A stretch of 53,082 bases of DNA from Streptomyces sioyaensis (GTDB lineage Bacteria > Actinomycetota > Actinomycetes > Streptomycetales > Streptomycetaceae), in assembly GCF_004122735.1 (NCBI RefSeq), contig NZ_SDIF01000043.1:1-53082 (forward strand), in the 5' to 3' direction. Below the pieces are notes generated by a model, which was not told the DNA's origin, did not search any database, and saw nothing but the letters and a program-made list of their open reading frames with translations. Positions 16,770 to 25,376 of this stretch are shown piece after piece. Both the position numbers and the translations under genes were made by a program. The stretch's first letter is position 1. Each line of letters begins with the position of its first letter.

Positions 16770-18677
16770 TCAGTTCGGGTTGAGGCCGTGGTCCCGCAGC
16801 CACGGCTGCGGGTCGACCGCCGCGCCGCCGCCCGGGCGCACCTCGAAGTGCAGATGCGGCCCGGTGGAGTTGCCGGAATTGCCCGAATAGGCAATCCGGT
16901 CACCGGCCTTGACCTGCCCGGAGCGGATCTTGGTGCTGCTCAGATGGCAGTACCACGTCTCGGTGCCGTCGGGCGCCGTCACGATCGCCATGTTGCCGTA
17001 GGCGGAGTTCCACTGGGTGCGGATGGTGCCGTCGGTGGCGGACATGACCGGGGTGCCGTAGCTGACCGGGAAGTCGATTCCGGTGTGCACGGACATCCAG
17101 TTGACGCCGGCCTGGCCGAAGGTGGCGCTCAGCCCGTGCTGGGTCACCGGCAGCACGAACTTGGGGCGCATGGCCTCCTTGCGGGCCGCCGCCTCCGCCT
17201 TGCGCTTGCGGTCCAGCGCCTGGCGCTCCTTGAGGTCGATCCGCTCCTGGGTACGGCTGGCCCGGTCGCGGAAGTCGTCCGCGCTGGCGCTGAGTCCGGC
17301 GAGCTGGGTGTCGAGCTTGCTGTTCGCCGCGGCCGGTTTGACGGCCCCCGCGTCGGGCGCGGCCTGCGCGGTCGTCTCCGCCTTGTCGTCCCCGCCGAAG
17401 TGGGCGACGGACGCGGCGGCCACGGCGCAGACGCCCATGGCGGCGACCGACGGGACGGCGACGGTCAGCAGCGCCGACCGCTTCGCCGGGCGCCGCCGGC
17501 CCCGGCCGCGGACGGCCTTCCCGGCTTCCGGCTGGGCGGCCCGGCGGCCGGCGGGGGCGTCGGCCGCGACCGGGATCGGCATGGCCTGCGTCATGGCGTC
17601 CGCCACGGCGGCGGCGTCGCTCAGGCCGCCGTGCTCCTCGGCGCCACCGGCGGGGGAGTTGCCGTCGGCGCCGTGCTGCCCGGTGTCGTACCCGTCGTAG
17701 CCGTCGGACTCGTACGGGCCGCTGCCGTGCCGGTCGCTCCCGGCGTGCGCGGTCTCGAAGGGCGCGGTCTCGAAGGGTGCGGTCTCGTCCCACGCGGTGC
17801 CGTCCCAGTGGGCGGTCTCGGCCGCGGGCGGGCCGGCCTGCGCCGGGATCCCGGCGATCAGCCCCTGGTCGGTGGTCGACCAGATCGCCGTGGCCTCGTA
17901 GCTCGCGGTCTCCTGGAGTGCGGTCTCCTGGAGTGCGGTGGCCTGCCGGCTGAGGGCGTCGAAGCCGCCGGTGCTCTCGAAGGTCTCGGCCGTCTCGTAG
18001 GCGCCGGTGGCGTAACTGCCGCTGTCGTAACTGCCGGTCGGGTAACCGCCGGTGTCGCAGCCGCCGGTGGCAACGCCTCCGGTGGAAAAGCTTCCGGTGT
18101 CGAACCCGCCGTACCCGTAAGAGGTGGCTTCGTACGCGGTCGTCCCGTATCCGGCGGTTTCGTACCCGGCCGTGTCGTACGTGGACGAGGGGGAGTACCC
18201 GGTGGTTTCCTGCGCCGGCTGCTCGTAGCCGGTGTGCGCGTACGGGTCGTAGCCTCCGGCAGCCGATTGCGGGTCGGCGACGGCGTAGGCGCCGGTGTCG
18301 TAGCCGCCGGTGTCCCACTGCATCGTGGGGTACGCGCCGGTGCCGTAGACATCGCCGGCCTGGCCGCCATCGGCCGGACCGGCCCCGCCGTCATACGCGC
18401 CGGTGTGGAAGGTGCCCGTGCCGTACGCACTCATCCCGTACGCCCCCGCGCCATACGCACCGGTGTCGTACATCCCGGTGTCATAGGTGCCGGTGTCGTA
18501 CATGCCGGTTTCGTACGAGCCGGGGAGCGAGCCGAAGAGCGGGTCGCCGTCGCCGTATTGGGCGGTGCCGTCCGGGGACTGCTGCCCGTAGGAGTCGTAG
18601 GCCGGATAGTGCGCATACGAGGCGTCGGAAGGAGAGCCGGTCGGAGGCTGAGCCTCCGATGGGTGACGGTCGTTCAC
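16770..18677 (-). CDS. Membrane-anchored M23 (LytM) endopeptidase with long Tyr/Gly/Thr-rich cytoplasmic tail
   Basis: 635 residues from the GTG at 18677, chosen for GAAAGAGAAG just upstream. The M23 domain (about 505-635) has all zinc and catalytic motifs: HTGID, WYCHL and GPHLHFE. Before it are a coiled coil (about 450-500: RTQERIDLKERQALDRKRK) and one TM helix (LLTVAVPSVAAMGVCAVAAASVA, near 405-430) after a basic GRGRRRPAKR, so everything N-terminal should be cytoplasmic. That part is unusual: about 250 residues of short repeats such as YDTGTYDTGMYDTGAYGAGA and ETAPFETAPFETA, with almost no hydrophobic core. The enzyme would cleave stem-peptide crosslinks outside the membrane. The tail's role is unknown. 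Confidence 0.92.
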   Translation of the reverse strand: MNDRHPSEAQPPTGSPSDASYAHYPAYDSYGQQSPDGTAQYGDGDPLFGSLPGSYETGMYDTGTYDTGMYDTGAYGAGAYGMSAYGTGTFHTGAYDGGAGPADGGQAGDVYGTGAYPTMQWDTGGYDTGAYAVADPQSAAGGYDPYAHTGYEQPAQETTGYSPSSTYDTAGYETAGYGTTAYEATSYGYGGFDTGSFSTGGVATGGCDTGGYPTGSYDSGSYATGAYETAETFESTGGFDALSRQATALQETALQETASYEATAIWSTTDQGLIAGIPAQAGPPAAETAHWDGTAWDETAPFETAPFETAHAGSDRHGSGPYESDGYDGYDTGQHGADGNSPAGGAEEHGGLSDAAAVADAMTQAMPIPVAADAPAGRRAAQPEAGKAVRGRGRRRPAKRSALLTVAVPSVAAMGVCAVAAASVAHFGGDDKAETTAQAAPDAGAVKPAAANSKLDTQLAGLSASADDFRDRASRTQERIDLKERQALDRKRKAEAAARKEAMRPKFVLPVTQHGLSATFGQAGVNWMSVHTGIDFPVSYGTPVMSATDGTIRTQWNSAYGNMAIVTAPDGTETWYCHLSSTKIRSGQVKAGDRIAYSGNSGNSTGPHLHFEVRPGGGAAVDPQPWLRDHGLNPN

Positions 18678-18717
18678 CAACTTCTCTTTCGCCTCGGCAG
18701 CAGGAGAATTAGCGGCG

Positions 18718-18747
18718 ACTGTACCCGGCGGTTTGCGATGGCGACAA
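18718..18747 (-). promoter_or_regulatory. Candidate promoter of the M23 gene
   Basis: On the minus strand, TTGTCG (18747-18742) and TACAGT (18723-18718) are separated by 18 nt, and the start would fall about 35 nt before the GTG. Farther upstream small GC hairpins occur (18788-18801 with a four-base loop, 18821-18834). Confidence 0.35.
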
Positions 18748-18881
18748 TCTTCAACTGGTTTTGCGTTCGGCCAGACCGGGCATTTGGCCGCCTTTCGGCG
18801 GTCCCATGCGCGCTCTTGGCGCCTCGTTCGAGGCTTGTTCGACAACGCGTCAAGATCGTGTCGCCCGTGGAGCGTCACTGA

Positions 18882-18897
18882 CGCCTCGCATGAGGCG
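18882..18897. terminator. Short stem-loop after the lipase gene
   Basis: CGCCTC-GCAT-GAGGCG is a perfect 6-bp stem with a 4-base loop, about 50 nt beyond the lipase stop. It may end the lipase transcript before the M23 gene. The stem is short and has no T-tract. Confidence 0.35.
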
Positions 18898-18945
18898 CGA
18901 GCAGGCCGGGAGCAGGCCGTCGGTAGCCGTGGGTACGGCCTCGGG

Positions 18946-19893
18946 TCAGGCCACCGAAATGGTGTCCGCCGCCCCTTCCGCCTCCTCCGCCGAGGTCAGT
19001 GCCGCGCGTATTCCGGCGGCGACGGTGCCGTTGACCGGCAGGGCGAGGTGTCCGACGCCCGCGACGTGCACGTTCTCGGCGATCACATCCGGGTGGTCGA
19101 TTCTGGCCGTCGTGGCCGGAATCATCACTTGGTCCGCCTCACTCCAGAAGGCCACGAATCGGGTGCGGCAATTCGGTGCCGGAAGCGACAACTCCGCGAT
19201 CACCTCGGAATCGGGCCGCATCTGCCGGACGATCGGGTGCGCCGACATCAGGGGCGCGATACGGGTGCCGGAGTGCGGGGTGCCGAGCGTGATCACGGTA
19301 CGGACATGGGCATCGCCGCCGAGCCGCTGGACGTAATAGCGGGCGATGAGCCCGCCGAGGCTGTGGCCCACGATGTCCACCCGGCGATGACCGGTCCGCG
19401 CGCACACCTCCGCCACATGACGGCCGAGCAACTCGGCGGCCTTACGGAGATCGCAGGTCAGCGGGGAGTAGTTGAGCGCCTCGACATGGCACCAGCCGTG
19501 TCGGAGCAGCGAGCGGCGCAGCAGGACGAAGACGGAGCGGTTGTCGATGAAGCCGTGGAGCAGGAGGACCGGCGGATGCGCCCGGCCCTCGGTCGGCAGC
19601 AGCGTGGGCGCAGCGACGGCGGGCTGCGGGACCTTCGGTGTCAGCCGCCCGTCCGTCGGACGCCCGTCGGGAGATTCGGCGGACGGGGGCGGTGCGGGGC
19701 ATGGGACGGGGCGTTCCTGGGAGATACCGGTCGGATAGAGCAGCACATGGGCGGCGAGGACCGCCAGGTCGACGACCGTGCTGCGGAGCAGAAGGGGAGA
19801 GGTGTGGGTGGGGAGCCGGCGCGCGCACTGGAGCGGTGCAGCGAGAAGGCGCGCGAGCAGAAGGGGTGCGGAGAGAAAGGGCAGGGCCTGCAT
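18946..19893 (-). CDS. Secreted or membrane-tethered triacylglycerol-lipase-like alpha/beta hydrolase
   Basis: 315 residues from the ATG at 19893, with GGGAGGTC upstream. The N-terminus holds a hydrophobic segment (LLLRSTVVDLAVLAAHVLLYP, near 35-53) that could be an anchor. The hydrolase motifs follow in order: LLLHGFIDN (oxyanion region), GHSLGG (nucleophile Ser), TLGTPHSGT, EADQVMIP (acid Asp) and GVGHLALP (His). This is the bacterial lipase class close to the PGAP1/LipA group. The substrate is probably a lipid ester. The gene is divergent from icmB and lies upstream of the M23 gene on the same strand. Confidence 0.88.
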   Translation of the reverse strand: MQALPFLSAPLLLARLLAAPLQCARRLPTHTSPLLLRSTVVDLAVLAAHVLLYPTGISQERPVPCPAPPPSAESPDGRPTDGRLTPKVPQPAVAAPTLLPTEGRAHPPVLLLHGFIDNRSVFVLLRRSLLRHGWCHVEALNYSPLTCDLRKAAELLGRHVAEVCARTGHRRVDIVGHSLGGLIARYYVQRLGGDAHVRTVITLGTPHSGTRIAPLMSAHPIVRQMRPDSEVIAELSLPAPNCRTRFVAFWSEADQVMIPATTARIDHPDVIAENVHVAGVGHLALPVNGTVAAGIRAALTSAEEAEGAADTISVA

Positions 19894-20265
19894 GCCGACC
19901 TCCCGAACGGCACGCGGGAGGCGACCGTGACCCCCGTATGCCCTCGTGGGAAGCCATGCGCAGCGACGGCGGGCCCGCGGCGCGGCCTGCCCTGATGCGC
20001 GCCCGGCGGCGCGGTTCGACTGCGGCTCCCCGTGCGCCCGGCCCGCGTGCGCTCCGCCACAAGGCCGTGGCGTGACGACACGTGGAACGCGGCGCATAGC
20101 GAACGTGTCCCAGGTGTGATTTCCCCCTCCCCGGATGTCACGAAACGGCTGGGTACGGGATGCTGGCGATAACGTTCGTTCACGCTCGTGGCCGCCGGAT
20201 CGCGGTCGCGCGATCGATTGTCGGCTCGGCGGCACCACAGTGCCGTGCATGGCTTGGAGGCAGTG
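19894..20265. other. Divergent intergenic region between lipase and icmB
   Basis: 372 bp without a credible gene. The only relatively AT-rich stretch is 20160-20190 (GATAACGTTCGTTCACG), which may hold the icmB promoter, but no consensus pair is clear. The icmB ribosome binding site (TTGGAGG) lies at the right end. I see no terminator or riboswitch. Confidence 0.4.
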
Positions 20266-20724
20266 ATGAGTGTGGCTCGGCAGGACGGGGCGCAAGCGGG
20301 GAGCCAGGGCGCGGCGGGCAGGTCGGGGCCGATCCGTGTGGTGGTGGCCAAGCCGGGTCTGGACGGGCACGACCGGGGTGCCAAGGTCATCGCGCGGGCG
20401 CTGCGGGACGCCGGTATGGAGGTGATCTACACCGGGCTGCACCAGACCCCGGAGCAGATCGTCGACACCGCGATCCAGGAGGACGCCGACGCGATCGGGC
20501 TGTCCATCCTCTCCGGCGCCCACAACACCCTCTTCGCGAAGGTCATCGCCCTCCTGGAGGAACGCGACGCGGCGGACATCAAGGTCTTCGGCGGTGGCAT
20601 CATCCCCGAGGCCGACATCCCGCCGCTCAAGGCACAGGGCGTCGCGGAGATCTTCACGCCGGGCGCGACGACCGCCTCGATCGTGGAGTGGGTCCAGGCG
20701 AACGTGCGCTCGCTGGCGGTCTGA
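20266..20724 (+). CDS. icmB: Cobalamin-binding small subunit of isobutyryl-CoA mutase
   Basis: 152 residues from the ATG at 20266 with TTGGAGG upstream; the frame stays open further 5' but lacks homology features. The B12-binding signature is complete: D-G-H-D-R-G at 33-38 (lower axial His35), GLSILSGAH (the S-x-L block) and VFGGGIIP (the GG block). The length fits a stand-alone binding subunit that pairs with a separate catalytic IcmA chain; no large subunit is present in this window. The enzyme interconverts isobutyryl-CoA and n-butyryl-CoA, linking valine breakdown with fatty-acid and polyketide precursors. The symbol rests on family features plus the remembered Streptomyces context near pcrA and sucC. 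Confidence 0.85.
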   Translation: MSVARQDGAQAGSQGAAGRSGPIRVVVAKPGLDGHDRGAKVIARALRDAGMEVIYTGLHQTPEQIVDTAIQEDADAIGLSILSGAHNTLFAKVIALLEERDAADIKVFGGGIIPEADIPPLKAQGVAEIFTPGATTASIVEWVQANVRSLAV

Positions 20725-20783
20725 GGCGGCGCCGGGCACGTGCACCACGCGGACACCCCCTGGGGCGGCCGGGGCGCGGCGGG

Positions 20784-22547
20784 TCACGGCGTCCTCCGAG
20801 CGGATTCCCCGGCCGGCACGGGGGCGGCGGGCGGCGGCGTGAGTTCGGCACGCATCGTGGCGCGCAGGCGCAGGGTGCCGACCAGGCGCTGGAAGGCCTC
20901 GGACCAGTAGCCGCCGGAGCCCGGTGAGGCGCCCTCCGGCTCGTCCGTGACCGCGGTGAGCATGTCGAGACGGTCCGCGGCCGCCGGGTCCAGACAGCGC
21001 TCGGCCAGACCCATCACCCCGCTGAAGCTCCAGGGGTAGCTGCCCGCGTCCCGGGCGATGTCCAGTGCGTCCACGACGGCGCGGCCCAGCGGCTCCGCCC
21101 AGGGGACCGCGCACACCCCGAGCATCCGGAACGCGTCCGACAAGCCGTGCGCCGCGATGAACTCCGCTACCCACCGGGCCCGTTCGTCCCCGGGCAGCAC
21201 GGCCAGCAGCTTCGTCAGATCCCGCGACGAGCCGGCCGGTGAGACCTCGGCGGCCTGGGGCGGTGCGCCCGGCGCGCCGAGCAGCGCCCGCGCCCAGTCG
21301 GCGCTCTGCTGGCGCACCGCGGCCCGGCACCAGGCGTCGTGCAGCTCCGTCCGCCAGTCGTCCGCCACCGGCAGCGCGACGATCGCCGCCGGCGCCCGGT
21401 CCGCGAAGCGCTCGCGCCAGCTGTCCAGTGGTGTCGCCTCCACCAACTGGCCCAGCCACCAGGACCGTTCGCCCCGCCCGGAGGGCGGCTTGGGTGCCAC
21501 GCCGTCCCGTTGCATCGCCGCGTCGCACTCGTGCGGCGCCTCCACCGAGATCCTCGTGGTGCCCGACGTACGGTCCGGGCCGATGCAGGTGTGCGCACGC
21601 TCGGCCATACGGGCCGCGAACGCGGAGCCGGGGAGGGTGGAGAGGAACTCGGCGGCCGTGGCGCGGACATTGCGGCTGCGGTCGGACAGTGCCCGTTCGA
21701 GGAAGGGCTCATCCGCCGCCGAGAGGTCCTCGCGCAGCGAGTCGAGGAACATCAGGCGGTCCTCGGCCCGTTCCGTGGACCAGGTCGTGGCCAGCAGCGC
21801 CAGGCCGGCCGGCGGGTCGTGCCGGCGCAGCGCGGTCAACAGGGCGACCCGCTCCGCGAACAGGCCCTCCTCCCACTGCTGCCGTACGCCCTCGGGGTCG
21901 TCACCGAGGGGGAACCCGGCCGGGCCGCCGATCCCGCGGAGCGCGAACTTCCACGCGTCGTTGAGTCGCGCCAGCCACAGGGCGCGCGGTCCCGCCAGCG
22001 CCAGCGCGGCGGACCGCAGATCCGTACGGGCCCGGGCGGCGTCGAGCAGCTCCGGAAGCAGTGCCTCCGGGGCGCGGTAGCCGTATCCGTCGGCGGCGGC
22101 CAGCCACTGCGGGAGCAGTTCGGTGAGGTCGGGGGCCGTCCCGCGGCGGCTGCTGCCTCCGGCGCCGCCGCGGTCGGCGAGCAGCAGGGAGAGCCGGCGG
22201 CGGGCCGCGGGCGGCAGCGGGGGCCGCGGATCGGCCGGGGCCGGGGCGGGCCGCTCGCCGGCCGGCGCAGGGCGCAGCGCGGCGCGCCGGCGCACCGTGC
22301 TCACCGCGGCCGCGTCCAGGAGTGCGGCCGCGCTGCCCTGACCGGGCCGCATCGCCACCGGCGGGGTCCGGCGCTCGGTCCCGAGGAGCGCGGCACTCAC
22401 GAGGGCGGACCAGTCGGCCGGGGCGACCCGGCCGAAGGAGGCGGCTGCGGGGGGTGTGGAGGTGCTGCTCGTGCTGCTCGTGCTGCTCGTGACGTTTGTG
22501 GTGGGCGTGATGTTCGTGGGGGGCATGATGTTCGTGGTGCTCGTCAT
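20784..22547 (-). CDS. DUF5691-family helical-repeat protein
   Basis: 587 residues; the ATG at 22547 has GGAAGAAGGG about 10 nt upstream. The first 35 residues are low in complexity (TSTTN, TSSTSSTSSTST) and come from a triplicated GTGCTGCTC run in the DNA. The rest is Ala/Leu/Arg-rich alpha-helix with HEAT-like character (LSDRSRNVRATAAEFLSTLPGS) and WADWSALVSAALLGTERR-like family motifs near the start. It has no visible enzyme motif. It follows the SWIM gene by 106 bp on the same strand, opposite the MoxR/VWA pair, and this set is commonly conserved together. It is probably a scaffold or adaptor, by inference. Confidence 0.75.
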   Translation of the reverse strand: MTSTTNIMPPTNITPTTNVTSSTSSTSSTSTPPAAASFGRVAPADWSALVSAALLGTERRTPPVAMRPGQGSAAALLDAAAVSTVRRRAALRPAPAGERPAPAPADPRPPLPPAARRRLSLLLADRGGAGGSSRRGTAPDLTELLPQWLAAADGYGYRAPEALLPELLDAARARTDLRSAALALAGPRALWLARLNDAWKFALRGIGGPAGFPLGDDPEGVRQQWEEGLFAERVALLTALRRHDPPAGLALLATTWSTERAEDRLMFLDSLREDLSAADEPFLERALSDRSRNVRATAAEFLSTLPGSAFAARMAERAHTCIGPDRTSGTTRISVEAPHECDAAMQRDGVAPKPPSGRGERSWWLGQLVEATPLDSWRERFADRAPAAIVALPVADDWRTELHDAWCRAAVRQQSADWARALLGAPGAPPQAAEVSPAGSSRDLTKLLAVLPGDERARWVAEFIAAHGLSDAFRMLGVCAVPWAEPLGRAVVDALDIARDAGSYPWSFSGVMGLAERCLDPAAADRLDMLTAVTDEPEGASPGSGGYWSEAFQRLVGTLRLRATMRAELTPPPAAPVPAGESARRTP

Positions 22548-22653
22548 GCTCGTCGTGCCCTTCTTCCGGTCTTCCAGGCATCGGTGGTGGACGGCTTGCG
22601 TGGACGGCTTGCGCGGAGGGCGGGAGCCGCGGCGGGCGGAGCCGGGGGCCGGG

Positions 22654-24054
22654 TCACAGGGACACCGGGGTGGGGTCCCAGACGGTCAGTGGCAGAAAGC
22701 CGCGGTGGCCGCATTCGCCGAAGACCGTGACCGGTGCCCCGCCCGATATGGCGGCCAGCTGCCACCGACTGGCCCGGCCGGAACAGCGCGGGTCCAGCGG
22801 CAGCGCCGACTCCCCGTCCGCATCGGCCAGTTGCCAACCCGCCCCGTCGCGGCCCGGTATGGGCGTGACGTCGGTGAGCACCACCGGCCAGGAATCCAGC
22901 CAGGGGTCGTCGCGCAGTGCATCGCCGTACGCGGTCAGTGCGGCATCGATGCCGCAGCCGGGTGGCACCGGTCCAGGGGCCGCCGGGGCGTGCCGCTCGC
23001 CCAGGGCCGCACGCAGCGGGCGGGCGCCGGGGTAGTAGGCGAGATCCGCGTCGAGGACCAGACCGGGCGGCAGGGCCAGGTCCAGCGGGCGGTGGGGGCC
23101 CCCGAACGAGAGATGCAGCGCCATCCGGCCGGTCCGCTCGCCCCGCAGAAAGATTCTGCGGGTGAGCAACTTGCCGTCGTCGCTGTCCTGTTGGGCGAGC
23201 ACCAGCCAGCGGTCCCGGACCGTTGCCGCGTCGGGTCCGGTCAGCAGTTCCGCCGCCTCGGTGGTGAGTCCGACGCGGGAGCGGACCGTCGCCGCGAGCG
23301 GAGTCGGCAGCCGGTCGAGGCCGAGGAACGCCTGATCGAGGAGGTGCAGCAGCGCGCACTCCTCCAGCAGCCGGGCCGGCCAGTCGGCGCCGGATGCCAC
23401 CACCGACCCCAACTCGCGTACCCGCGCGGCGAGTCCGGGTGCCTGGGCGTCGACCATGCGGGCGGCCGTCTCGTCCCAGGAGCCGCCCGCGCTCCCGGAA
23501 CCACCCGGAGGGGAATCGCCCCCACCGGCGCGTCCGGCCGAGGCCAGGCCGGAATGGAGCAGATCCTCCAGGCGCTGTTCCAGTTCCACGGCGCCGGCGC
23601 CGATCCGCTGCATCCGGCGGGCGGCCCGCCGCTCGGCGGCCTCCGGGGCGGCGGGCGCACGCGACCCGGCGCCCCCGCCCGGTGCCGCACCCGCGGGCCG
23701 CCCGGCGCGCTCGCGGCGCCCGGCCAGCCACTCGACCGCCCACGACGCCGGCTCCCCGGCCGCCACCGCCCGGTCCCCGCCGCCCGCCCAGAGCAGCAGC
23801 AGCCCCAGCGCGTGCTTGCACGGAAATTTACGGCTCGGGCAACTGCACGTGAAAGCCGGGCCGTTGAGGTCCACCACGGTCCGGTAGGGCTGCTTTCCGC
23901 TGCCCTTGCACTGCCCCCACAGCGCGGCCTCGTCCGCGCCCGTTTCCGACCACGGCTCGGGTGCCGCGAGCTTGCCGCCCGCCTTGCGTGATGCCTCGCC
24001 AGGCGCCAGCGCGAGCACCTGATCCGTCGTCCAGCGTTCCCCCTGCGGATTCAT
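22654..24054 (-). CDS. SWIM zinc-finger protein of the MoxR/VWA cluster
   Basis: 466 residues from the ATG at 24054 (GGGGAC upstream). The SWIM finger is C70-x-C72-x6-C79-x-H81 inside FTCSCPSRKFPCKHALGLLLLW. The N-terminal motif RWTTDQVLALAPGEASRKAG is typical of the group. The remainder is helical with a beta-rich C-terminal third (GRMALHLSFGGPHRP; PVTVFGECGHRGFLPL). SWIM domains bind DNA or protein. Genes of this type travel with MoxR ATPases and VWA proteins, as in the yehQ/yehP/yehL cluster of enterobacteria. It is divergent from the MoxR gene with 167 bp between. Confidence 0.88.
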   Translation of the reverse strand: MNPQGERWTTDQVLALAPGEASRKAGGKLAAPEPWSETGADEAALWGQCKGSGKQPYRTVVDLNGPAFTCSCPSRKFPCKHALGLLLLWAGGGDRAVAAGEPASWAVEWLAGRRERAGRPAGAAPGGGAGSRAPAAPEAAERRAARRMQRIGAGAVELEQRLEDLLHSGLASAGRAGGGDSPPGGSGSAGGSWDETAARMVDAQAPGLAARVRELGSVVASGADWPARLLEECALLHLLDQAFLGLDRLPTPLAATVRSRVGLTTEAAELLTGPDAATVRDRWLVLAQQDSDDGKLLTRRIFLRGERTGRMALHLSFGGPHRPLDLALPPGLVLDADLAYYPGARPLRAALGERHAPAAPGPVPPGCGIDAALTAYGDALRDDPWLDSWPVVLTDVTPIPGRDGAGWQLADADGESALPLDPRCSGRASRWQLAAISGGAPVTVFGECGHRGFLPLTVWDPTPVSL

Positions 24055-24221
24055 GTCCCCGACGCTACGACCCGCCACTGACAATCACCCCCGACCGTGC
24101 CGAACTCGCAGGCCAGTGCCGGTTTTCGGGGCGTTGTCAGTGGTCTGGTGCAGGCTTGATTCCGCAAGCGGCCGCAGCGGTTTCGCGGTGCCGGCCGCAG
24201 ACGTGAGGACGAGGGGGAAAC

Positions 24222-25376
24222 ATGTCCGGGAACAGCTTCAGGGCGGCGGACGACACGAAGAATCCGGCGAGCGGGACGATCCCGGAAGCCGCGGGCGGCG
24301 CGGCGCTGCGGCCGCATGCCGAGGACAGCTTCGCGGCGGAGCTCGCGGCCCTCGCCGCGGCCGACGACCGGCCGCGGCCGGAGCGCTGGCGGCTCTCGCC
24401 GTGGGCGGTCGCCACCTATCTGCTCGGCGGCACGCTCGCGGACGGCACGGTCATCACACCGAAATACGTCGGCCCGCGCCGCATCGTCGAGGTCGCGGTG
24501 ACCACCCTCGCGACGGACCGCGCACTGCTCCTGCTCGGCGTGCCCGGCACGGCGAAGACCTGGGTGTCCGAGCATCTGGCGGCGGCCGTCAGCGGCGATT
24601 CCACCCTGCTGGTGCAGGGCACGGCCGGCACTCCTGAGGAGGCGATCCGCTACGGCTGGAACTACGCCCAGCTGCTCGCGAACGGCCCGAGCCGCGAGGC
24701 GCTGGTGCCCAGTCCGGTGATGCGTGCGATGGCGCAGGGCATGACCGCGCGGGTCGAGGAGCTGACCCGGATCCCCGCCGACGTACAGGACACGCTCATC
24801 ACGGTCCTGTCGGAAAAGACCCTGCCGATCCCCGAGTTGGGGCAGGAGGTGCAGGCCGTCCGCGGCTTCAACCTGATCGCCACCGCCAACGACCGCGACC
24901 GCGGGGTCAATGAACTCTCCAGCGCACTGCGCCGCCGCTTCAACACCGTCGTACTCCCGCTGCCCGCGACCCCCGACGAAGAGGTGGACATCGTCTCGCG
25001 CCGGGTCGAGCAGATCGGACGCTCGCTGGACCTCCCGGCCGGGCCGGAGGGGCTGGACGAGATCCGCCGGGTCGTCACGGTCTTCCGCGAGCTGCGCTCC
25101 GGCACCACCGCCGACGGCCGGACCAAGCTCAAGTCACCCTCCGGCACCCTCTCCACGGCCGAGGCGATCTCGGTGGTGACCAACGGCCTCGCGCTGGCCA
25201 CCCACTTCGGGGACGGCGTGCTGCGTTCCGGGGACGTCGCCGCGGGCATTCTGGGCGCCGTGGTCCGCGACCCGGCCGCGGACCGGGTCGTATGGCAGGA
25301 GTACCTCGAAACGGTGGTGCGCGAGCGCGACGGCTGGAAGGACTTCTACCGCGCCTGCCGTGAGGTGAGCGCATGA
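24222..25376 (+). CDS. MoxR-type AAA+ ATPase (YehL-like)
   Basis: 384 residues; GAGGGGG precedes the ATG. Walker A is GVPGTAKTW near residue 106, followed by a pore-loop-like region and the second catalytic block (FNLIATANDRDRGVNELSSALRRRF) with sensor and arginine-finger residues. The C-terminal part carries the helical lid. MoxR ATPases act as chaperones that remodel partner proteins, often inserting metal or activating a VWA-domain partner. Its stop overlaps the start of the DUF5682-VWA gene (ATGA), so the ATPase and its probable client are made together. Confidence 0.92.
   Translation: MSGNSFRAADDTKNPASGTIPEAAGGAALRPHAEDSFAAELAALAAADDRPRPERWRLSPWAVATYLLGGTLADGTVITPKYVGPRRIVEVAVTTLATDRALLLLGVPGTAKTWVSEHLAAAVSGDSTLLVQGTAGTPEEAIRYGWNYAQLLANGPSREALVPSPVMRAMAQGMTARVEELTRIPADVQDTLITVLSEKTLPIPELGQEVQAVRGFNLIATANDRDRGVNELSSALRRRFNTVVLPLPATPDEEVDIVSRRVEQIGRSLDLPAGPEGLDEIRRVVTVFRELRSGTTADGRTKLKSPSGTLSTAEAISVVTNGLALATHFGDGVLRSGDVAAGILGAVVRDPAADRVVWQEYLETVVRERDGWKDFYRACREVSA

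Noticed and set aside
12674..16903. Minus-strand frame of 1409 codons antisense to pcrA
   Set aside because: The NlpC/P60 part ends at 13822; the rest mirrors pcrA, whose helicase motifs are complete on the plus strand.
18678..18945. Leader of the M23 gene tested by eye for a c-di-AMP riboswitch
   Set aside because: Several small hairpins are present, but none of the ydaO blocks (GGGTGAATC, AGCTAACC) is found.
18946..21528. Minus-strand frame of 860 codons extending upstream of the lipase
   Set aside because: Upstream of 19893 the translation has no family features, and the GGGAGGTC site fixes the start at 19893; the extension overlaps icmB on the other strand.
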